A stretch of DNA of 64,000 bases from Micromonospora matsumotoense (lineage in GTDB: Bacteria > Actinomycetota > Actinomycetes > Mycobacteriales > Micromonosporaceae): the NCBI RefSeq assembly GCF_900091525.1, contig NZ_FMCU01000004.1:372001-436000 (forward strand), read 5' to 3'. Position numbers and translations under genes: made by a program. The notes below the pieces were generated by a model, which was not told the DNA's origin, made no database searches, and was given only the letters and a program-made list of their open reading frames with translations. Positions 1 to 9,000 of the stretch are shown piece by piece (position 1 is the first letter of the stretch; each line of letters opens with the position of its first letter).

Positions 1-230
1 TTGCCCTTGGCCGAGTGGGCGTGCAGGACCGAGAGGTCGAGCTGGTTGGGCCACCAGTCCCGGTTGGTACGCGGACGCCCGCCGGTCTTCGGCGTCGGCG
101 AGTCGATCGCCGGGTTCTCGCTCTCGCTGCCGTGCGCGGTCACCGAGTCGTGCGCGACCGGGCAGCCGGCCGCCGCCTTCTGGTCCACGCCCTGCGCGCT
201 GGCGGGGGCGTTGTCCTGGGTGTCGCTCAT
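1..230 (-). CDS. katG: Catalase-peroxidase, N-terminal fragment (runs off the left edge)
   Basis: Only the first 76 codons lie in the window. The product begins [13 protein letters not shown] and contains the segments [16 protein letters not shown] and [18 protein letters not shown]. This is the conserved start of bacterial KatG: the short disordered leader followed by the [13 protein letters not shown] motif that opens the first peroxidase domain. KatG is a cytosolic heme enzyme that removes H2O2. The heme ligands and catalytic Arg/Trp/His lie beyond the edge and cannot be checked. The gene follows furA on the same strand after 23 nt, the usual furA-katG order, so transcription together with and repression by FurA is likely. 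The ATG at 230 has a GGAAG-type ribosome site just upstream. Confidence 0.92.
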   Translation of the reverse strand, partial: MSDTQDNAPASAQGVDQKAAAGCPVAHDSVTAHGSESENPAIDSPTPKTGGRPRTNRDWWPNQLDLSVLHAHSAKG

Positions 231-253
231 GAACTTCCTTCCGAGCTGGTGGA

Positions 254-682
254 TCACTGGGAGGTGCGGTCGGTCGCGCAGTCGGGGCAGGTGCCCCAGT
301 AGACGACCTCCGCCTCGTCGACCACGAAACCGTGATCGTCGGAGGCGGTGAGACAGGGAACATGGCCGACGGCACAGTCGACGTCGGCGATCGCACCGCA
401 GGAGCGGCAGACGACGTGGTGGTGGTTGTCCCCCACCCGCGACTCGTAGCGGGCGGGCGACCGGCTCGGCTGGATGCGGCGCACCAGACCGGCCTCGGTG
501 AGCGCCCGCAGCACGTCGTAGACCGCCTGGTGGGAGACCGTGGGCAGGTCGGCCCGTACCAACGCGATCACCGTGTCGGTGTCGACGTGCGGGTGGTCCC
601 GCAGCGCGGCGAGCACGGCCAGTCGGGGCCGGGTCACGCGCAGCGAGGCCGCCCGCAACCGTGCCTCGAGGTCGGCCGTCAT
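254..682 (-). CDS. furA: Fur-family repressor of katG (FurA)
   Basis: This 142-residue protein has the Fur layout: an N-terminal winged helix (about residues 8-80, with [21 protein letters not shown] as recognition region) and a dimerisation/metal domain. Metal-binding features visible are the HHH of [12 protein letters not shown] (CxxC), the later DCAVGHVPC, and a C-terminal CPDC that gives a second CxxC pair, as in zinc-containing Fur proteins. The partner katG starts 23 nt downstream, so this is the peroxide-responsive FurA type rather than the global iron regulator; iron genes in this window carry DtxR-type boxes instead. A perfect TGTTC-TG-GAACA palindrome lies 19 nt upstream of the ATG and is a good autoregulatory operator candidate. 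Confidence 0.93.
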   Translation of the reverse strand: MTADLEARLRAASLRVTRPRLAVLAALRDHPHVDTDTVIALVRADLPTVSHQAVYDVLRALTEAGLVRRIQPSRSPARYESRVGDNHHHVVCRSCGAIADVDCAVGHVPCLTASDDHGFVVDEAEVVYWGTCPDCATDRTSQ

Positions 683-700
683 GGTACGACCCTAGTCCGC

Positions 701-712
701 TGTTCTGGAACA
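701..712. promoter_or_regulatory. Palindrome upstream of furA, candidate FurA operator
   Basis: The 12-bp sequence TGTTCTGGAACA is a perfect dyad (TGTTC/GAACA, 2-nt centre) lying 19 nt upstream of the furA start codon at 682. FurA-type regulators of actinomycetes commonly bind a site directly ahead of their own gene, so autoregulation of furA-katG is the natural reading. The palindrome and its position are seen; the binding is inferred. Confidence 0.5.
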
Positions 713-779
713 AATCAAGTTTATCCCCGGTGTGGCGGCACACGATCTCCCCACCGCCGGGTGATCGGGCCGGGCGGGG

Positions 780-1820
780 TCAGCGGGAACGTGGCGGCGC
801 GGTGCTGCCCCGCACCACGAGCGAGGTGCCGAGTTCGTACCGGTCCTGGGCGAGCGGGTGGCCGTCGGCCAGGGACAGCGCCAGCCGCGCGGCGGTGGCG
901 CCGATCTCCCCGAACGGCTGCCGCACCGTGGTCAGCGCTGGCGTCAGCCAGGCCGCCTCGTCCACGTCGTCGAAGCCGACGACGCTGAGGTCGTCGGGAA
1001 TCCGCAGGTCGGCCTCCCGGGCCGCCGCGTAGACGCCCAACGCCTGCAGGTCGTTGCCGCAGACCACGGCGGTGGGCGGCTCCGGCCGGACGAGCAGCTC
1101 GGCACCGAGGCGTCGGCCCTCCTCGAAGGTGAAGACACCGCTGCGTTCGAGGCGCTCGTCGAACGGGACACCCGCGTAGTCCAGCGCGGCACGGAAGCCG
1201 TCCCGGCGGGCCCGCGCCGAGAGGTCCCGGACCGGGCCGGTGAGCACCCCGATCCGCCGGTGGCCGAGATCGAGAAGGTGCCGGGTGGCCGACAGCGCCC
1301 CGCTCCAGTTGCTCGACCCGACGGCGGGGACGGGAAACAGGTTGCCGATCGGATCGACCGCGACCAGCGGAATGCCGGCGGCGGCGAATCTTGCCCCGTC
1401 CTCGGCGGTGACCAACGAGAACACCGTGATCACGGCGGCCGGCTGGCGCAGCAGCAGCGACTCCACCCAGGGCCGCCCCGCCCGCAGACTGTGCTGCACG
1501 TCGGTGAAGCCGACCGTGTGGTCCCGTGGGCCGGTGACCTCCTGCACGCCGCGCAGGATCGGCATGGCGATCGAGGAGAGCATCTGATGGAAGACCACCT
1601 CGATGCAGGGCGTCACGCTGCTGGCCGGTCGACGGCGGTAGCCGTGGTCGCGCAGCAGCGCCTCCACCCGCTGGCGGGTCTGCTCGCCCACCCCCCGGCG
1701 GCCGTTGAGCACCTTGGACACCGTCGGTGGGGACACCCCGGCGAGTTCGGCGATGGCGGCGATGGGCAGGTCACCACGCCGGGGCTTGCGGGAGCCACGG
1801 CGTCGACCTTCCTCGATCAC
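780..1820 (-). CDS. LacI-family transcriptional regulator of the adjoining glycosidase genes
   Basis: This protein of about 346 residues has an N-terminal LacI helix-turn-helix (LPIAAIAELAGVSPPTVSKVLNGRR, then a hinge ending in HGYRRR) and a full periplasmic-binding-protein-like sugar domain (GFTDVQHSLR, AVITVFSL, PLVAVDPIG, GVLTGPVRD, VVCGNDLQALGVY, VVGFDDVDEAAWLTPALTTV). I chose the GTG at 1820, 10 nt after the stop of the upstream GH43 gene; the frame is open further but longer starts would overlap GH43. Position and close coupling to GH43 suggest it senses an oligosaccharide released from hemicellulose and represses the GH43 promoter, where a perfect 8-bp inverted repeat is present. The ligand cannot be told from sequence. 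Confidence 0.88.
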   Translation of the reverse strand: MIEEGRRRGSRKPRRGDLPIAAIAELAGVSPPTVSKVLNGRRGVGEQTRQRVEALLRDHGYRRRPASSVTPCIEVVFHQMLSSIAMPILRGVQEVTGPRDHTVGFTDVQHSLRAGRPWVESLLLRQPAAVITVFSLVTAEDGARFAAAGIPLVAVDPIGNLFPVPAVGSSNWSGALSATRHLLDLGHRRIGVLTGPVRDLSARARRDGFRAALDYAGVPFDERLERSGVFTFEEGRRLGAELLVRPEPPTAVVCGNDLQALGVYAAAREADLRIPDDLSVVGFDDVDEAAWLTPALTTVRQPFGEIGATAARLALSLADGHPLAQDRYELGTSLVVRGSTAPPRSR

Positions 1821-1830
1821 GAAGGGAAGT

Positions 1831-3447
1831 CTACGGTGCGTGCTCCATCCGGAACCCGGGAGCGCCGACGGGCCCGACCTCCGCAGGGTCCGGCGCACGC
1901 GCCCCCGGCCGGTACGCGCACCAGTCGAACGCGGCGCTGCCCTGGGTGACGTACATGCCGATCACCCGGCCGGTGAAGCCGCCGGCCACCTCGGTGGACA
2001 GGTAGCGCCCGTCCAACTCGGCCAGCACGACCGGGCCGGCCGGGCCCGTCACCTCGAACGTGATCATGTCGCAGCCGACGGCGCGTACCCCCCGGGGCGC
2101 GGTCTCGGCCGCCAGCTCGGCGGCGGAGGTCACGGTCGGCGGGAAGACGTCGTCGGTGCGGGTGGCGATCGTCAGCACGAGCGGCCCCGGCGGTACGGCG
2201 CGGGTGGCGAAGACCTGCCGGAACGGCCCGACCCGGCCGATGACCCGGACCGTGCCGGCCCGCACCTCCAGATCGTAGTGGTGCGCCTCGTCGATCCGGA
2301 TGGTGAGCCCGGCGGTGCCACCGTCCGGGTCCATCCGGACGCTGGTCCGGCAGTCGTGGTGCCGCTGCCGCAACGCCACGATCGTCGCGCCGGCCAGGTC
2401 GAGGGTCGCGCCCGCGGCGTACAGGGTGAGCCAGCCCGGCCGGGCGGTCAGCGACCAGGACCCGGCGGGTCGGCGGCGTGGCGAGATCCACCCGGGTGCC
2501 AGCGCGGTCGCGTCGAAGTCGTCACGGTAGGTGCCCGGGTCGGCCGGGGCGGCGCCGGCCGGGGCGCTGCCGGCGGGCGCGGCGGTGAGTTCCTCGACCG
2601 GGTCGACGACCGGCCAACCGTCGACCCAGCGCACCGGCGCGAGGAAGGTCTCGCGGCCGAGGACGTGATAGGGCGGCCAGTGGCCCTTTGCCCGGATGCC
2701 CAGCAGGACCAGCCACCAACTGCCGTCGACGGCCTGGACCAGGTCGGCGTGCCCGGTGGCCTGCACCGGGCGGTCACTGCTGCGGTGGGTGAGGATCGGG
2801 TTGGCGGGCGCGGGGGTGAACGGGCCGCGCGGGCTGCGCGAGCGGGCGACGGAGACCGCGTGGCCGGTGTGCGTGCCGCCCTCGGAGAGCAGCAGGTACC
2901 ACCAGCCGTCGATCCGGTAGAGGTGCGGCGCCTCGGGGTACTGGCCGCCGGTGCCCGACCACAGCGCGATCGGCCCCTCCAGCACCTCCCCCCGGTCGGG
3001 GTCGATCCGGTAGGCGTCCACGCCGGAGGTGGTCAGCCAGCAGTTGCCGTCGTCGTCCCAGGCCAGCGAGGGGTCGACGTGCGGCAGGTCGACATAGACC
3101 GGATCGGACCACGGGCCGGTGGGTTCCGGTGCGGTGACGATGAGGTGCCGGCCCAGGCTGACGTTGGTGGTGATCAGCCAGAACCGCCCGTCGTGGTGGC
3201 GCAGGGTCGGCGCGAAGATGCCCCGGGACGCCTCGGCGTCCGGGGGCAGTTCGCACTGGCCCGGCCGGTCGAGGATGTTGCCGATCTGCCGCCAGTTGAC
3301 CAGGTCGCGGCTGTGCAGCAGGGGTACGCCCGGGAAGTACTCGAAGCTGGAGCAGACCAGGTAGTAGTCCTCGCCCACCCGACAGACGCTCGGGTCGGGA
3401 TGGAAACCGGGGACGACCGGATTGCGGTAGGACGGTCCGGCGGACAC
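1831..3447 (-). CDS. GH43-family beta-xylosidase/alpha-L-arabinofuranosidase, cytoplasmic
   Basis: The 538-residue protein starts at a GTG (3447) preceded by GGGAGGT; upstream codons in the same frame have no ribosome site. The N-terminal five-bladed propeller shows the GH43 signature: FHPDPSVCRVGEDYYLVCSSF with the catalytic-base Asp, then HVDPSLAWDDDGNCWL (pKa-tuning Asp) and YPEAPHLYRIDGWWYLLLSEGG with the general-acid Glu. The C-terminal 190 or so residues form the beta-sandwich seen in GH43 xylosidase/arabinosidase enzymes. There is no signal peptide, so it probably trims imported xylo- or arabino-oligosaccharides. It is followed by the LacI regulator in the same transcript. Whether it prefers xylose or arabinose cannot be decided here. 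Confidence 0.88.
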   Translation of the reverse strand: MSAGPSYRNPVVPGFHPDPSVCRVGEDYYLVCSSFEYFPGVPLLHSRDLVNWRQIGNILDRPGQCELPPDAEASRGIFAPTLRHHDGRFWLITTNVSLGRHLIVTAPEPTGPWSDPVYVDLPHVDPSLAWDDDGNCWLTTSGVDAYRIDPDRGEVLEGPIALWSGTGGQYPEAPHLYRIDGWWYLLLSEGGTHTGHAVSVARSRSPRGPFTPAPANPILTHRSSDRPVQATGHADLVQAVDGSWWLVLLGIRAKGHWPPYHVLGRETFLAPVRWVDGWPVVDPVEELTAAPAGSAPAGAAPADPGTYRDDFDATALAPGWISPRRRPAGSWSLTARPGWLTLYAAGATLDLAGATIVALRQRHHDCRTSVRMDPDGGTAGLTIRIDEAHHYDLEVRAGTVRVIGRVGPFRQVFATRAVPPGPLVLTIATRTDDVFPPTVTSAAELAAETAPRGVRAVGCDMITFEVTGPAGPVVLAELDGRYLSTEVAGGFTGRVIGMYVTQGSAAFDWCAYRPGARAPDPAEVGPVGAPGFRMEHAP

Positions 3448-4074
3448 CGGGTGCCACCTCCCTGGGGTCGTCGGCCACGGCAGACGGCGCCTGCGGGGCA
3501 GGGACGCCGCCACGGTCCAGAAATGTTTGCGGTAACATTTCGCAACTTGAATGCTACGGAAGGCCCGCCCCGGGTTCAAGGTCCCCCCGCGTGTCGACCC
3601 ACCCCGCACCGGGGGGCAGCTCACCCGCCACCTCGGCGAAAAGCCCTGATCTGGCAGTACGCCCGCGCACGGGTGGCCGTCCCACCGGCCGGGAACCCAC
3701 CCGGGCACCCGCCGGACCCGGCGGGGCGGCGTCCGGCACACCGCCCGGGCCACCGAAACCCGGCAAGGAACATTCGCGCAACATGGCGGTCATATCTTGA
3801 CGGGGCCCCGCGAATCCACGAGAGTCCATATAAGGCGAGATGGTGCGCCGTCGGGAGCTCGACGCGCCGTCGTGGCATTCGTGGATGCCGACGTCAGGGT
3901 GCGAGGGGCCGCGCCTGTTAACGCTCACAGCAGCGTTTCCGTTGCTGACTGATCGCCACACCGGCTCGGGACGGGTGGCGATCGGCCGTGTCCCCGATCG
4001 GGTCCACGGCGACACACACCCCACCCTGCGCTGTTGCCGGCCCGCCACCGCGCACCACCGACAGGAGTCACGCC
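3448..4074. promoter_or_regulatory. Divergent intergenic region between GH43-lacI and GH95
   Basis: This gap of about 630 bp holds the GH43 promoter with the dyad at 3520-3541 and, toward GH95, AT-richer patches: a second AACATTCGC half-site near 3768, TTGACG at 3797 with TATAAG at 3829 (spacing too long for a standard pair), and an imperfect dyad AGCAGCG/CGTTGCT near 3930. I see no convincing coding sequence in it. Confidence 0.4.
3520..3541. promoter_or_regulatory. Perfect inverted repeat ahead of the GH43-lacI operon, candidate LacI operator
   Basis: GAAATGTT and its exact complement AACATTTC are separated by 6 nt, giving a 22-bp dyad 73 nt upstream of the GH43 start. Perfect dyads of about this size are typical LacI-family operators, and a lacI gene is the second gene of this operon. 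The half-site AACATT followed by CGC recurs near 3768-3777 on the GH95 side of the divergent gap. The role is inferred. Confidence 0.5.
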
Positions 4075-4212
4075 ATGGCAAGACGCCAGGCCGACACCGG
4101 CACGCCGCCCCGACGGCCCGGGGCGCGGCGGTTCCGCATCTGGTTCGGCGACGACGCCCGCCCCCACCCGCACCCGTCCCTGATCCGCACCGCTGGGAGT
4201 GATCATGTCTGA
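4075..4212 (+). CDS. Possible 45-codon leader ORF overlapping the GH95 start
   Basis: An ATG at 4075 preceded by AGGAG at suitable spacing opens a 45-codon frame (MARRQADTGTPPRRPGARR..., ending DHV) whose stop lies just inside the GH95 gene, overlapping its start at 4205. The peptide is basic, rich in Arg and Pro, and resembles nothing I recognise. The good ribosome site and the overlap suggest translational coupling to GH95, but a chance ORF in GC-rich DNA cannot be excluded. Confidence 0.3.
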   Translation: MARRQADTGTPPRRPGARRFRIWFGDDARPHPHPSLIRTAGSDHV

Positions 4213-7051
4213 AGTCACCCGAAGGAACGTCCTCAAGGCCGGGGCGGCGGGGACCGGCGCCGCGCTGCTGCCGGTCGCCTGGACCGCCACCGCCCGCGCC
4301 GGCTCGGCCGCGCCACCCCAGGTGCTGGCCGCGAACGACCTGGCCCTGTGGTACGACGAGGGGGCCGGCACCGACTGGCTCCGCGCGCTGCCGATCGGCA
4401 ACGGACGACTCGGCGCGATGGTGTTCGGCAACGTCGACACCGAGCGGCTCCAGCTCAACGAGGACACCGTCTGGGCGGGCGGGCCGTACGACTCCGCCAA
4501 CACCCGGGGCGCGGCCAACCTGGCCGAGATCCGGCGGCGGGTCTTCGCCGACCAGTGGACCTCGGCGCAGGACCTGATCAACCAGACCATGATGGGCAAC
4601 CCGGGTGGTCAGCTCGCCTACCAGACCGTGGGCAACCTCCGGCTGGCCTTCGGCTCGGCCAGCGGGGCGAGCCAGTACGTCCGGACCCTCGACCTGACCA
4701 CCGCCACGGTCACCACGACCTACCTGCTGGGCGGCGTACGGCACCAGCGGGAGGTGTTCGCCAGCGCGCCCGACCAGGTGATCGTGGTGCGGTTGACCGC
4801 CGACCGGGCCAACGCGATCACGTTCTCCGCCACCTTCGACAGCCCGCAACGCACCACCGTGTCGAGCCCGGACGCCGCCACCATCGGGCTCGACGGCATC
4901 TCCGGCAGCCAGGAGGGGGTCACCGGCTCGGTGCGGTTCCTGGCCCTGGCCAACGCCGCCGCGACCGGAGGCACGGTCAGCAGCTCCGGCGGCACCCTGC
5001 GGGTGTCCGGCGCCACCAGCGTGACCATCCTGATCTCGATCGGTTCCAGCTACGTCAACTACCGCACCGTCAACGGCGACTACCAGGGCATCGCCCGCAC
5101 CCGGCTCAACGCCGCCAAGAGCGTCGCCATCGAGCAGCTACGCAGCCGCCATCTCGCCGACTACCAGGCGCTGTTCAACCGGGTGAGCATCAACCTGGGG
5201 CGTACCGCCGCAGCCGACCAGACCACCGACGTACGGATCGCGCAGCACGCGAGCGGCAACGATCCGCAGTTCTCCGCGTTGCTGTTCCAGTTCGGGCGGT
5301 ACCTGCTGATCTCCTCCTCGCGGCCGGGCACCCAGCCGGCGAACCTCCAGGGCATCTGGAACGACTCGCTGACGCCGTCGTGGGACTCGAAGTACACCAT
5401 CAACGCGAACCTGCCGATGAACTACTGGCCGGCCGACACCACCAACCTCGCCGAGTGTTTCCTACCGGTCTTCGACATGGTCAAAGACCTGACGGTGACC
5501 GGTGCCCGGGTCGCCCAGGCGCAGTACGGCGCCGGTGGCTGGGTCACCCACCACAACACGGACGCGTGGCGGGGCGCCTCGGTCGTCGACGGGGCGCTGT
5601 GGGGCATGTGGCAGACCGGTGGCGCCTGGCTGGGCACCCTCATCTGGGACCACTACCTGTTCACCGGTGACCTGGGCTTCCTCCAGGCCAACTACCCGGC
5701 GCTCAAGGGCGCCGCCCAGTTCTTCCTCGACACCCTGGTCGCCCACCCGACGCTCGGCTACCTGGTGACGAACCCGTCGAACTCGCCGGAGCTGCCGCAC
5801 CACTCGAACGCCAGCGTCTGCGCGGGCCCGACGATGGACAACCAGATCCTGCGGGACCTGTTCGACGCCGCGGCCCGCGCCAGCGAGACCCTCGGCGTCG
5901 ACACCACCTTCCGGTCGCAGGTCCGCACGGCCAAGGACCGGCTGCCCCCGAGCCGGGTCGGCTCCCGGGGCAACGTGCAGGAGTGGCTGGCCGACTGGGT
6001 GGAGACCGAACGGACCCACCGGCACGTCTCCCACCTGTACGGCCTGCACCCCAGCAACCAGATCACCAAGCGGGGTACCCCGGCGCTGTACGAGGCCGCC
6101 CGTAAGACGCTGGAGCTGCGGGGCGACGACGGGACCGGCTGGTCCCTCGCCTGGAAGATCAATTTCTGGGCCCGGTTGGAGGACGGCACCCGCGCCCACA
6201 AGCTCATCCGCGACCTGGTCCGCACCGACCGGCTCGCACCGAACATGTTCGACCTGCACCCGCCGTTCCAGATCGACGGCAACTTCGGCGCCACCTCCGG
6301 CATCGCCGAGATGCTGCTGCACAGCCACACCGGCGAGCTGAACGTGTTGCCCGCGCTGCCGAGCGCCTGGCCCACCGGCCAGGTCGCCGGCCTGCGGGGG
6401 CGCGGCGGATACACCGTCGGCGTGGCGTGGAGCAGCGGTCAGCCCGACCAGATCGGCATCCGCGCCGACCGGGACGGCACGCTGCGGCTGCGCTCCCGGC
6501 TGTTCACCGGCAGCTTCACCCTCGTCGACGTCGCCGACGACAGCGCCCCGGCCACCACCCGCCCGGAGACCGACGTCGTCCAGTTCACCGTCCGCGCCGG
6601 TCACACCTACCGGGCGGCCCGGCCGGGCGTGACGCCGACCCTGACGCCCACCCCGACGCCGACCACCCCCCCGCCGACGACGACGCCCCCGCCGACCACC
6701 ACCCCGCCGCCGACGACGCCGGTCCCGACCACCAGTTCGCCCGCGCCCTCGGGCGCACGGGCGACGTACGCGGTGACGGGTTCCTGGTCGGGTGGCTTCC
6801 AGGCCGAGGTCACCGTGACCGCCGGCGCGACCGCGATCCGCGGCTGGACGGTGTCCTGGACGTTCGCCAACGGACAGAGCATCAGCCAGATCTGGGGCGG
6901 GTCGCACAGCCAGAGCGGCGCGAACGTGACCGTGAAGAACGTCGACTACAACGGGGCGCTGGCCGCCGGCGCCTCCACCACGTTCGGCTTCATCGGCACG
7001 GTGAACGGCACCAACAACGCACCGACGAACCTCACCTGCACCACGACCTGA
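4205..7051 (+). CDS. Secreted GH95 alpha-L-fucosidase-family enzyme with C-terminal CBM2
   Basis: This is a 948-residue modular enzyme. It opens with a twin-arginine-type signal (TRRNVLKAG, a hydrophobic stretch, then TARAGSA), so export by Tat is likely. The GH95 body has hallmark blocks: LPIGNGRLGAMVFGNVDTERLQLNEDTVW near the N-terminus, NANLPMNYWPAD near residue 400 (the two catalytic Asn), TNPSNSPEL (general-acid Glu region), HLYGLHPSNQI and FQIDGNFGATSGIAEML (Asp). GH95 enzymes release alpha-L-fucose or alpha-L-galactose from side chains such as those of xyloglucan and pectin. A Pro/Thr linker (about 810-852) leads to a CBM2 with conserved Trp (WSGGFQAEVTV, GWTVSWTFANGQ), targeting cellulose or xylan. 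ATG 4205 has GGGAG six bases ahead. Confidence 0.93.
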   Translation: MSEVTRRNVLKAGAAGTGAALLPVAWTATARAGSAAPPQVLAANDLALWYDEGAGTDWLRALPIGNGRLGAMVFGNVDTERLQLNEDTVWAGGPYDSANTRGAANLAEIRRRVFADQWTSAQDLINQTMMGNPGGQLAYQTVGNLRLAFGSASGASQYVRTLDLTTATVTTTYLLGGVRHQREVFASAPDQVIVVRLTADRANAITFSATFDSPQRTTVSSPDAATIGLDGISGSQEGVTGSVRFLALANAAATGGTVSSSGGTLRVSGATSVTILISIGSSYVNYRTVNGDYQGIARTRLNAAKSVAIEQLRSRHLADYQALFNRVSINLGRTAAADQTTDVRIAQHASGNDPQFSALLFQFGRYLLISSSRPGTQPANLQGIWNDSLTPSWDSKYTINANLPMNYWPADTTNLAECFLPVFDMVKDLTVTGARVAQAQYGAGGWVTHHNTDAWRGASVVDGALWGMWQTGGAWLGTLIWDHYLFTGDLGFLQANYPALKGAAQFFLDTLVAHPTLGYLVTNPSNSPELPHHSNASVCAGPTMDNQILRDLFDAAARASETLGVDTTFRSQVRTAKDRLPPSRVGSRGNVQEWLADWVETERTHRHVSHLYGLHPSNQITKRGTPALYEAARKTLELRGDDGTGWSLAWKINFWARLEDGTRAHKLIRDLVRTDRLAPNMFDLHPPFQIDGNFGATSGIAEMLLHSHTGELNVLPALPSAWPTGQVAGLRGRGGYTVGVAWSSGQPDQIGIRADRDGTLRLRSRLFTGSFTLVDVADDSAPATTRPETDVVQFTVRAGHTYRAARPGVTPTLTPTPTPTTPPPTTTPPPTTTPPPTTPVPTTSSPAPSGARATYAVTGSWSGGFQAEVTVTAGATAIRGWTVSWTFANGQSISQIWGGSHSQSGANVTVKNVDYNGALAAGASTTFGFIGTVNGTNNAPTNLTCTTT

Positions 7052-7168
7052 CCGGCGTGGGACGGGCGTCGCCGCCTCGCCCCGCCCCCGGGCCGGTCGA
7101 GGTGGCGGCGCGCGTCCCGCCCCCTGCCGGCGCGCACGATCCCACCTCTGTGAAACGGACGGAAGAAC

Positions 7169-8842
7169 ATGAGAAGACCATCTACCCGCGGGCGTCGCCT
7201 GCTGACCGCCCTGGCGGCCGGGCTGCTGCTGGTGGCGGGCCCGGCGGTGGTGCTGCGGACCTCCCCGGCGCTGGCCCTGGACAACGGGGTGGCCCGCACC
7301 CCGCCGCTGGGGTGGAACAGCTGGAACACCTTCGGCTGCAACATCAACGAGGCCCTGATCCGGCAGATGACCGACGCGATGGTCAGCTCCGGCATGAAGG
7401 ATGCGGGCTACCAGTACGTCGTGGTCGACGACTGCTGGATGAACCCGAACCGGGACTCGGCCGGCAACCTCCAGGGTGACCCGACCCGGTTCCCCTCCGG
7501 CATGAAGGCGCTCGGCGACTACATCCACGCCCGGGGGCTGAAGTTCGGCATCTACCAGGCCCCGCTGGACAAGACCTGCGCCCAGTACTTCAACAGCTAC
7601 CCCGGGGCCACCGGCTCCCAGGGACGCGAGGCCCAGGACGCCCGCCAGTTCGCCGCCTGGGGCGTCGACTACCTGAAGTACGACTGGTGCTCGCCCAGCG
7701 GCAGCATCGACGACCAGGTGCGTGCCTTCGCCAAGATGCGCGACGGGCTGGCCGCAGCCGGTCGACCCATCGTGCTGAGCATCAACTCGAACAGCATCCA
7801 CTCCAAGACCGGGCCACAGCGCAACTGGGGCGACGTGTCGAACATGTGGCGCACCACCGAGGACATCACCAACACCTGGAACAGCGGCCAGACCAACGGC
7901 TACCCGATGGGCATCCAGAACATCGTCGACGTCACCGTGCCGCTCGCCGCGCGGGCCAAGCCCGGCGCGTTCAACGACATGGACATGATGGAGGTCGGCC
8001 GCGGTGGCATGACCGACACCGAGATGCGCAGCCACTTCGCGCTCTGGGCCATCCTGGCCTCACCGATGATCGCCGGCAACGACCTGCGCAACATGAACGC
8101 GGCGACCCAGACGATCCTGAAGAACGCCAACCTCCTCGGCATCAGCCAGGACCCGCTCGCGCTCCAGGCCAGCCAGGTCTCCTTCGACGGCACCCGCCGG
8201 GTGCTGGCCAAGCGGCTGGCCAACGGGGACGTCGCGGTCGCCCTGTTCAACCAGGGGACGGCCACCACCACGATCAGCACCACCGCCGCCGCGATCGGGC
8301 TGTCGGGCGGCTCGTTCACCCTGCGCGACGCGTGGAGCAACACGACCAGCACCACCTCCGGGGCCATCTCGGCCAGCGTGCCGGGCCACGGCACCGTCGT
8401 CTACCGGGTCAGCGGCGCGACTAGCACCCCGACCCCGACCACCACTCCCCCGACGCCCACCCCCACGCCCACCACGCCGGCCCCGACCACCCCGGTTCCG
8501 ACCACGCCGCCGCCGTCGACCGCGTCCTGCCAGGTCACGTACGCGATCAGCAGCCAGTGGCCGGATGGGTTCCAGGCCGAGGTGATCGTCCGCAACACCG
8601 GCACCACGGCGGTCGACGGCTGGAACCTGCGGTGGTCGTTCGCCAACGGCCAGCAGCTCAACCAGGCGTGGGGCGCCACCTACACCCAGAGCGGCGCGCA
8701 GGTCACCGCCACGAACGCGGGCTGGAACGGCACCATCAGCCCCGGCGGCAGCGCCAACTTCGGCTTCATCTCCAGTTGGTCCGGCGGCAACGCCAAGCCG
8801 ACCGGGTTCACCCTCAACGGCCAGGAGTGCGGCGTGGCCTGA
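7169..8842 (+). CDS. Secreted GH27 alpha-galactosidase with C-terminal CBM2
   Basis: The 557-residue protein has a signal peptide (RRLLTALAAGLLLVAGPAVV, cut near ALA-LDNG). The GH27 barrel begins TPPLGWNSWNTFGC and contains YLKYDWCSPSG, whose Asp (about residue 172) is the nucleophile, and MWRTTEDITNTW with the acid/base region. A beta-sandwich follows, then a Thr/Pro linker and a CBM2 (CQVTYAISSQWPDGFQAEV, NLRWSFANGQ, TNAGWNGTISPGG). The enzyme should remove alpha-1,6-galactose from galactomannan or similar side chains while bound to the plant wall. It lies 117 nt after GH95 on the same strand and could share its transcript. It ends at a strong hairpin shared with the convergent SGNH hydrolase gene. 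Confidence 0.95.
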   Translation: MRRPSTRGRRLLTALAAGLLLVAGPAVVLRTSPALALDNGVARTPPLGWNSWNTFGCNINEALIRQMTDAMVSSGMKDAGYQYVVVDDCWMNPNRDSAGNLQGDPTRFPSGMKALGDYIHARGLKFGIYQAPLDKTCAQYFNSYPGATGSQGREAQDARQFAAWGVDYLKYDWCSPSGSIDDQVRAFAKMRDGLAAAGRPIVLSINSNSIHSKTGPQRNWGDVSNMWRTTEDITNTWNSGQTNGYPMGIQNIVDVTVPLAARAKPGAFNDMDMMEVGRGGMTDTEMRSHFALWAILASPMIAGNDLRNMNAATQTILKNANLLGISQDPLALQASQVSFDGTRRVLAKRLANGDVAVALFNQGTATTTISTTAAAIGLSGGSFTLRDAWSNTTSTTSGAISASVPGHGTVVYRVSGATSTPTPTTTPPTPTPTPTTPAPTTPVPTTPPPSTASCQVTYAISSQWPDGFQAEVIVRNTGTTAVDGWNLRWSFANGQQLNQAWGATYTQSGAQVTATNAGWNGTISPGGSANFGFISSWSGGNAKPTGFTLNGQECGVA

Positions 8843-8876
8843 CCGGGAAACCGGCCCGCGCCCGCAGACGTGCGGA

Positions 8877-8922
8877 CCCCTGTCATGAGCCGGCCCGATA
8901 CCGGGACGGCTCATGACAGGGG
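8877..8922. terminator. Bidirectional hairpin terminator between GH27 and the SGNH hydrolase
   Basis: Two perfect 16-nt arms (CCCCTGTCATGAGCCG and its complement) flank a 14-nt loop, 34 nt after the GH27 stop and 78 nt from the convergent gene's stop. There is no T-tract, as is common for actinomycete terminators. The location between convergent genes supports two-way termination. Confidence 0.8.
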
Positions 8923-9000
8923 GAACCTCCTCCCCACGGGACGATCGGTGGCACCGACCCGTCCGGCAGGGCACCTGGTCAGTCGTCGCGCTCGGCCCGC

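Noticed and set aside
6640..6750. Repeated ACC/CCG triplet tracts (also near 8440-8520, 10730-10850 and 13140-13220) as possible minisatellites or CRISPR-like repeats
   Set aside because: They encode Pro/Thr linkers between catalytic domains and CBM2 modules; there is no spacer structure.
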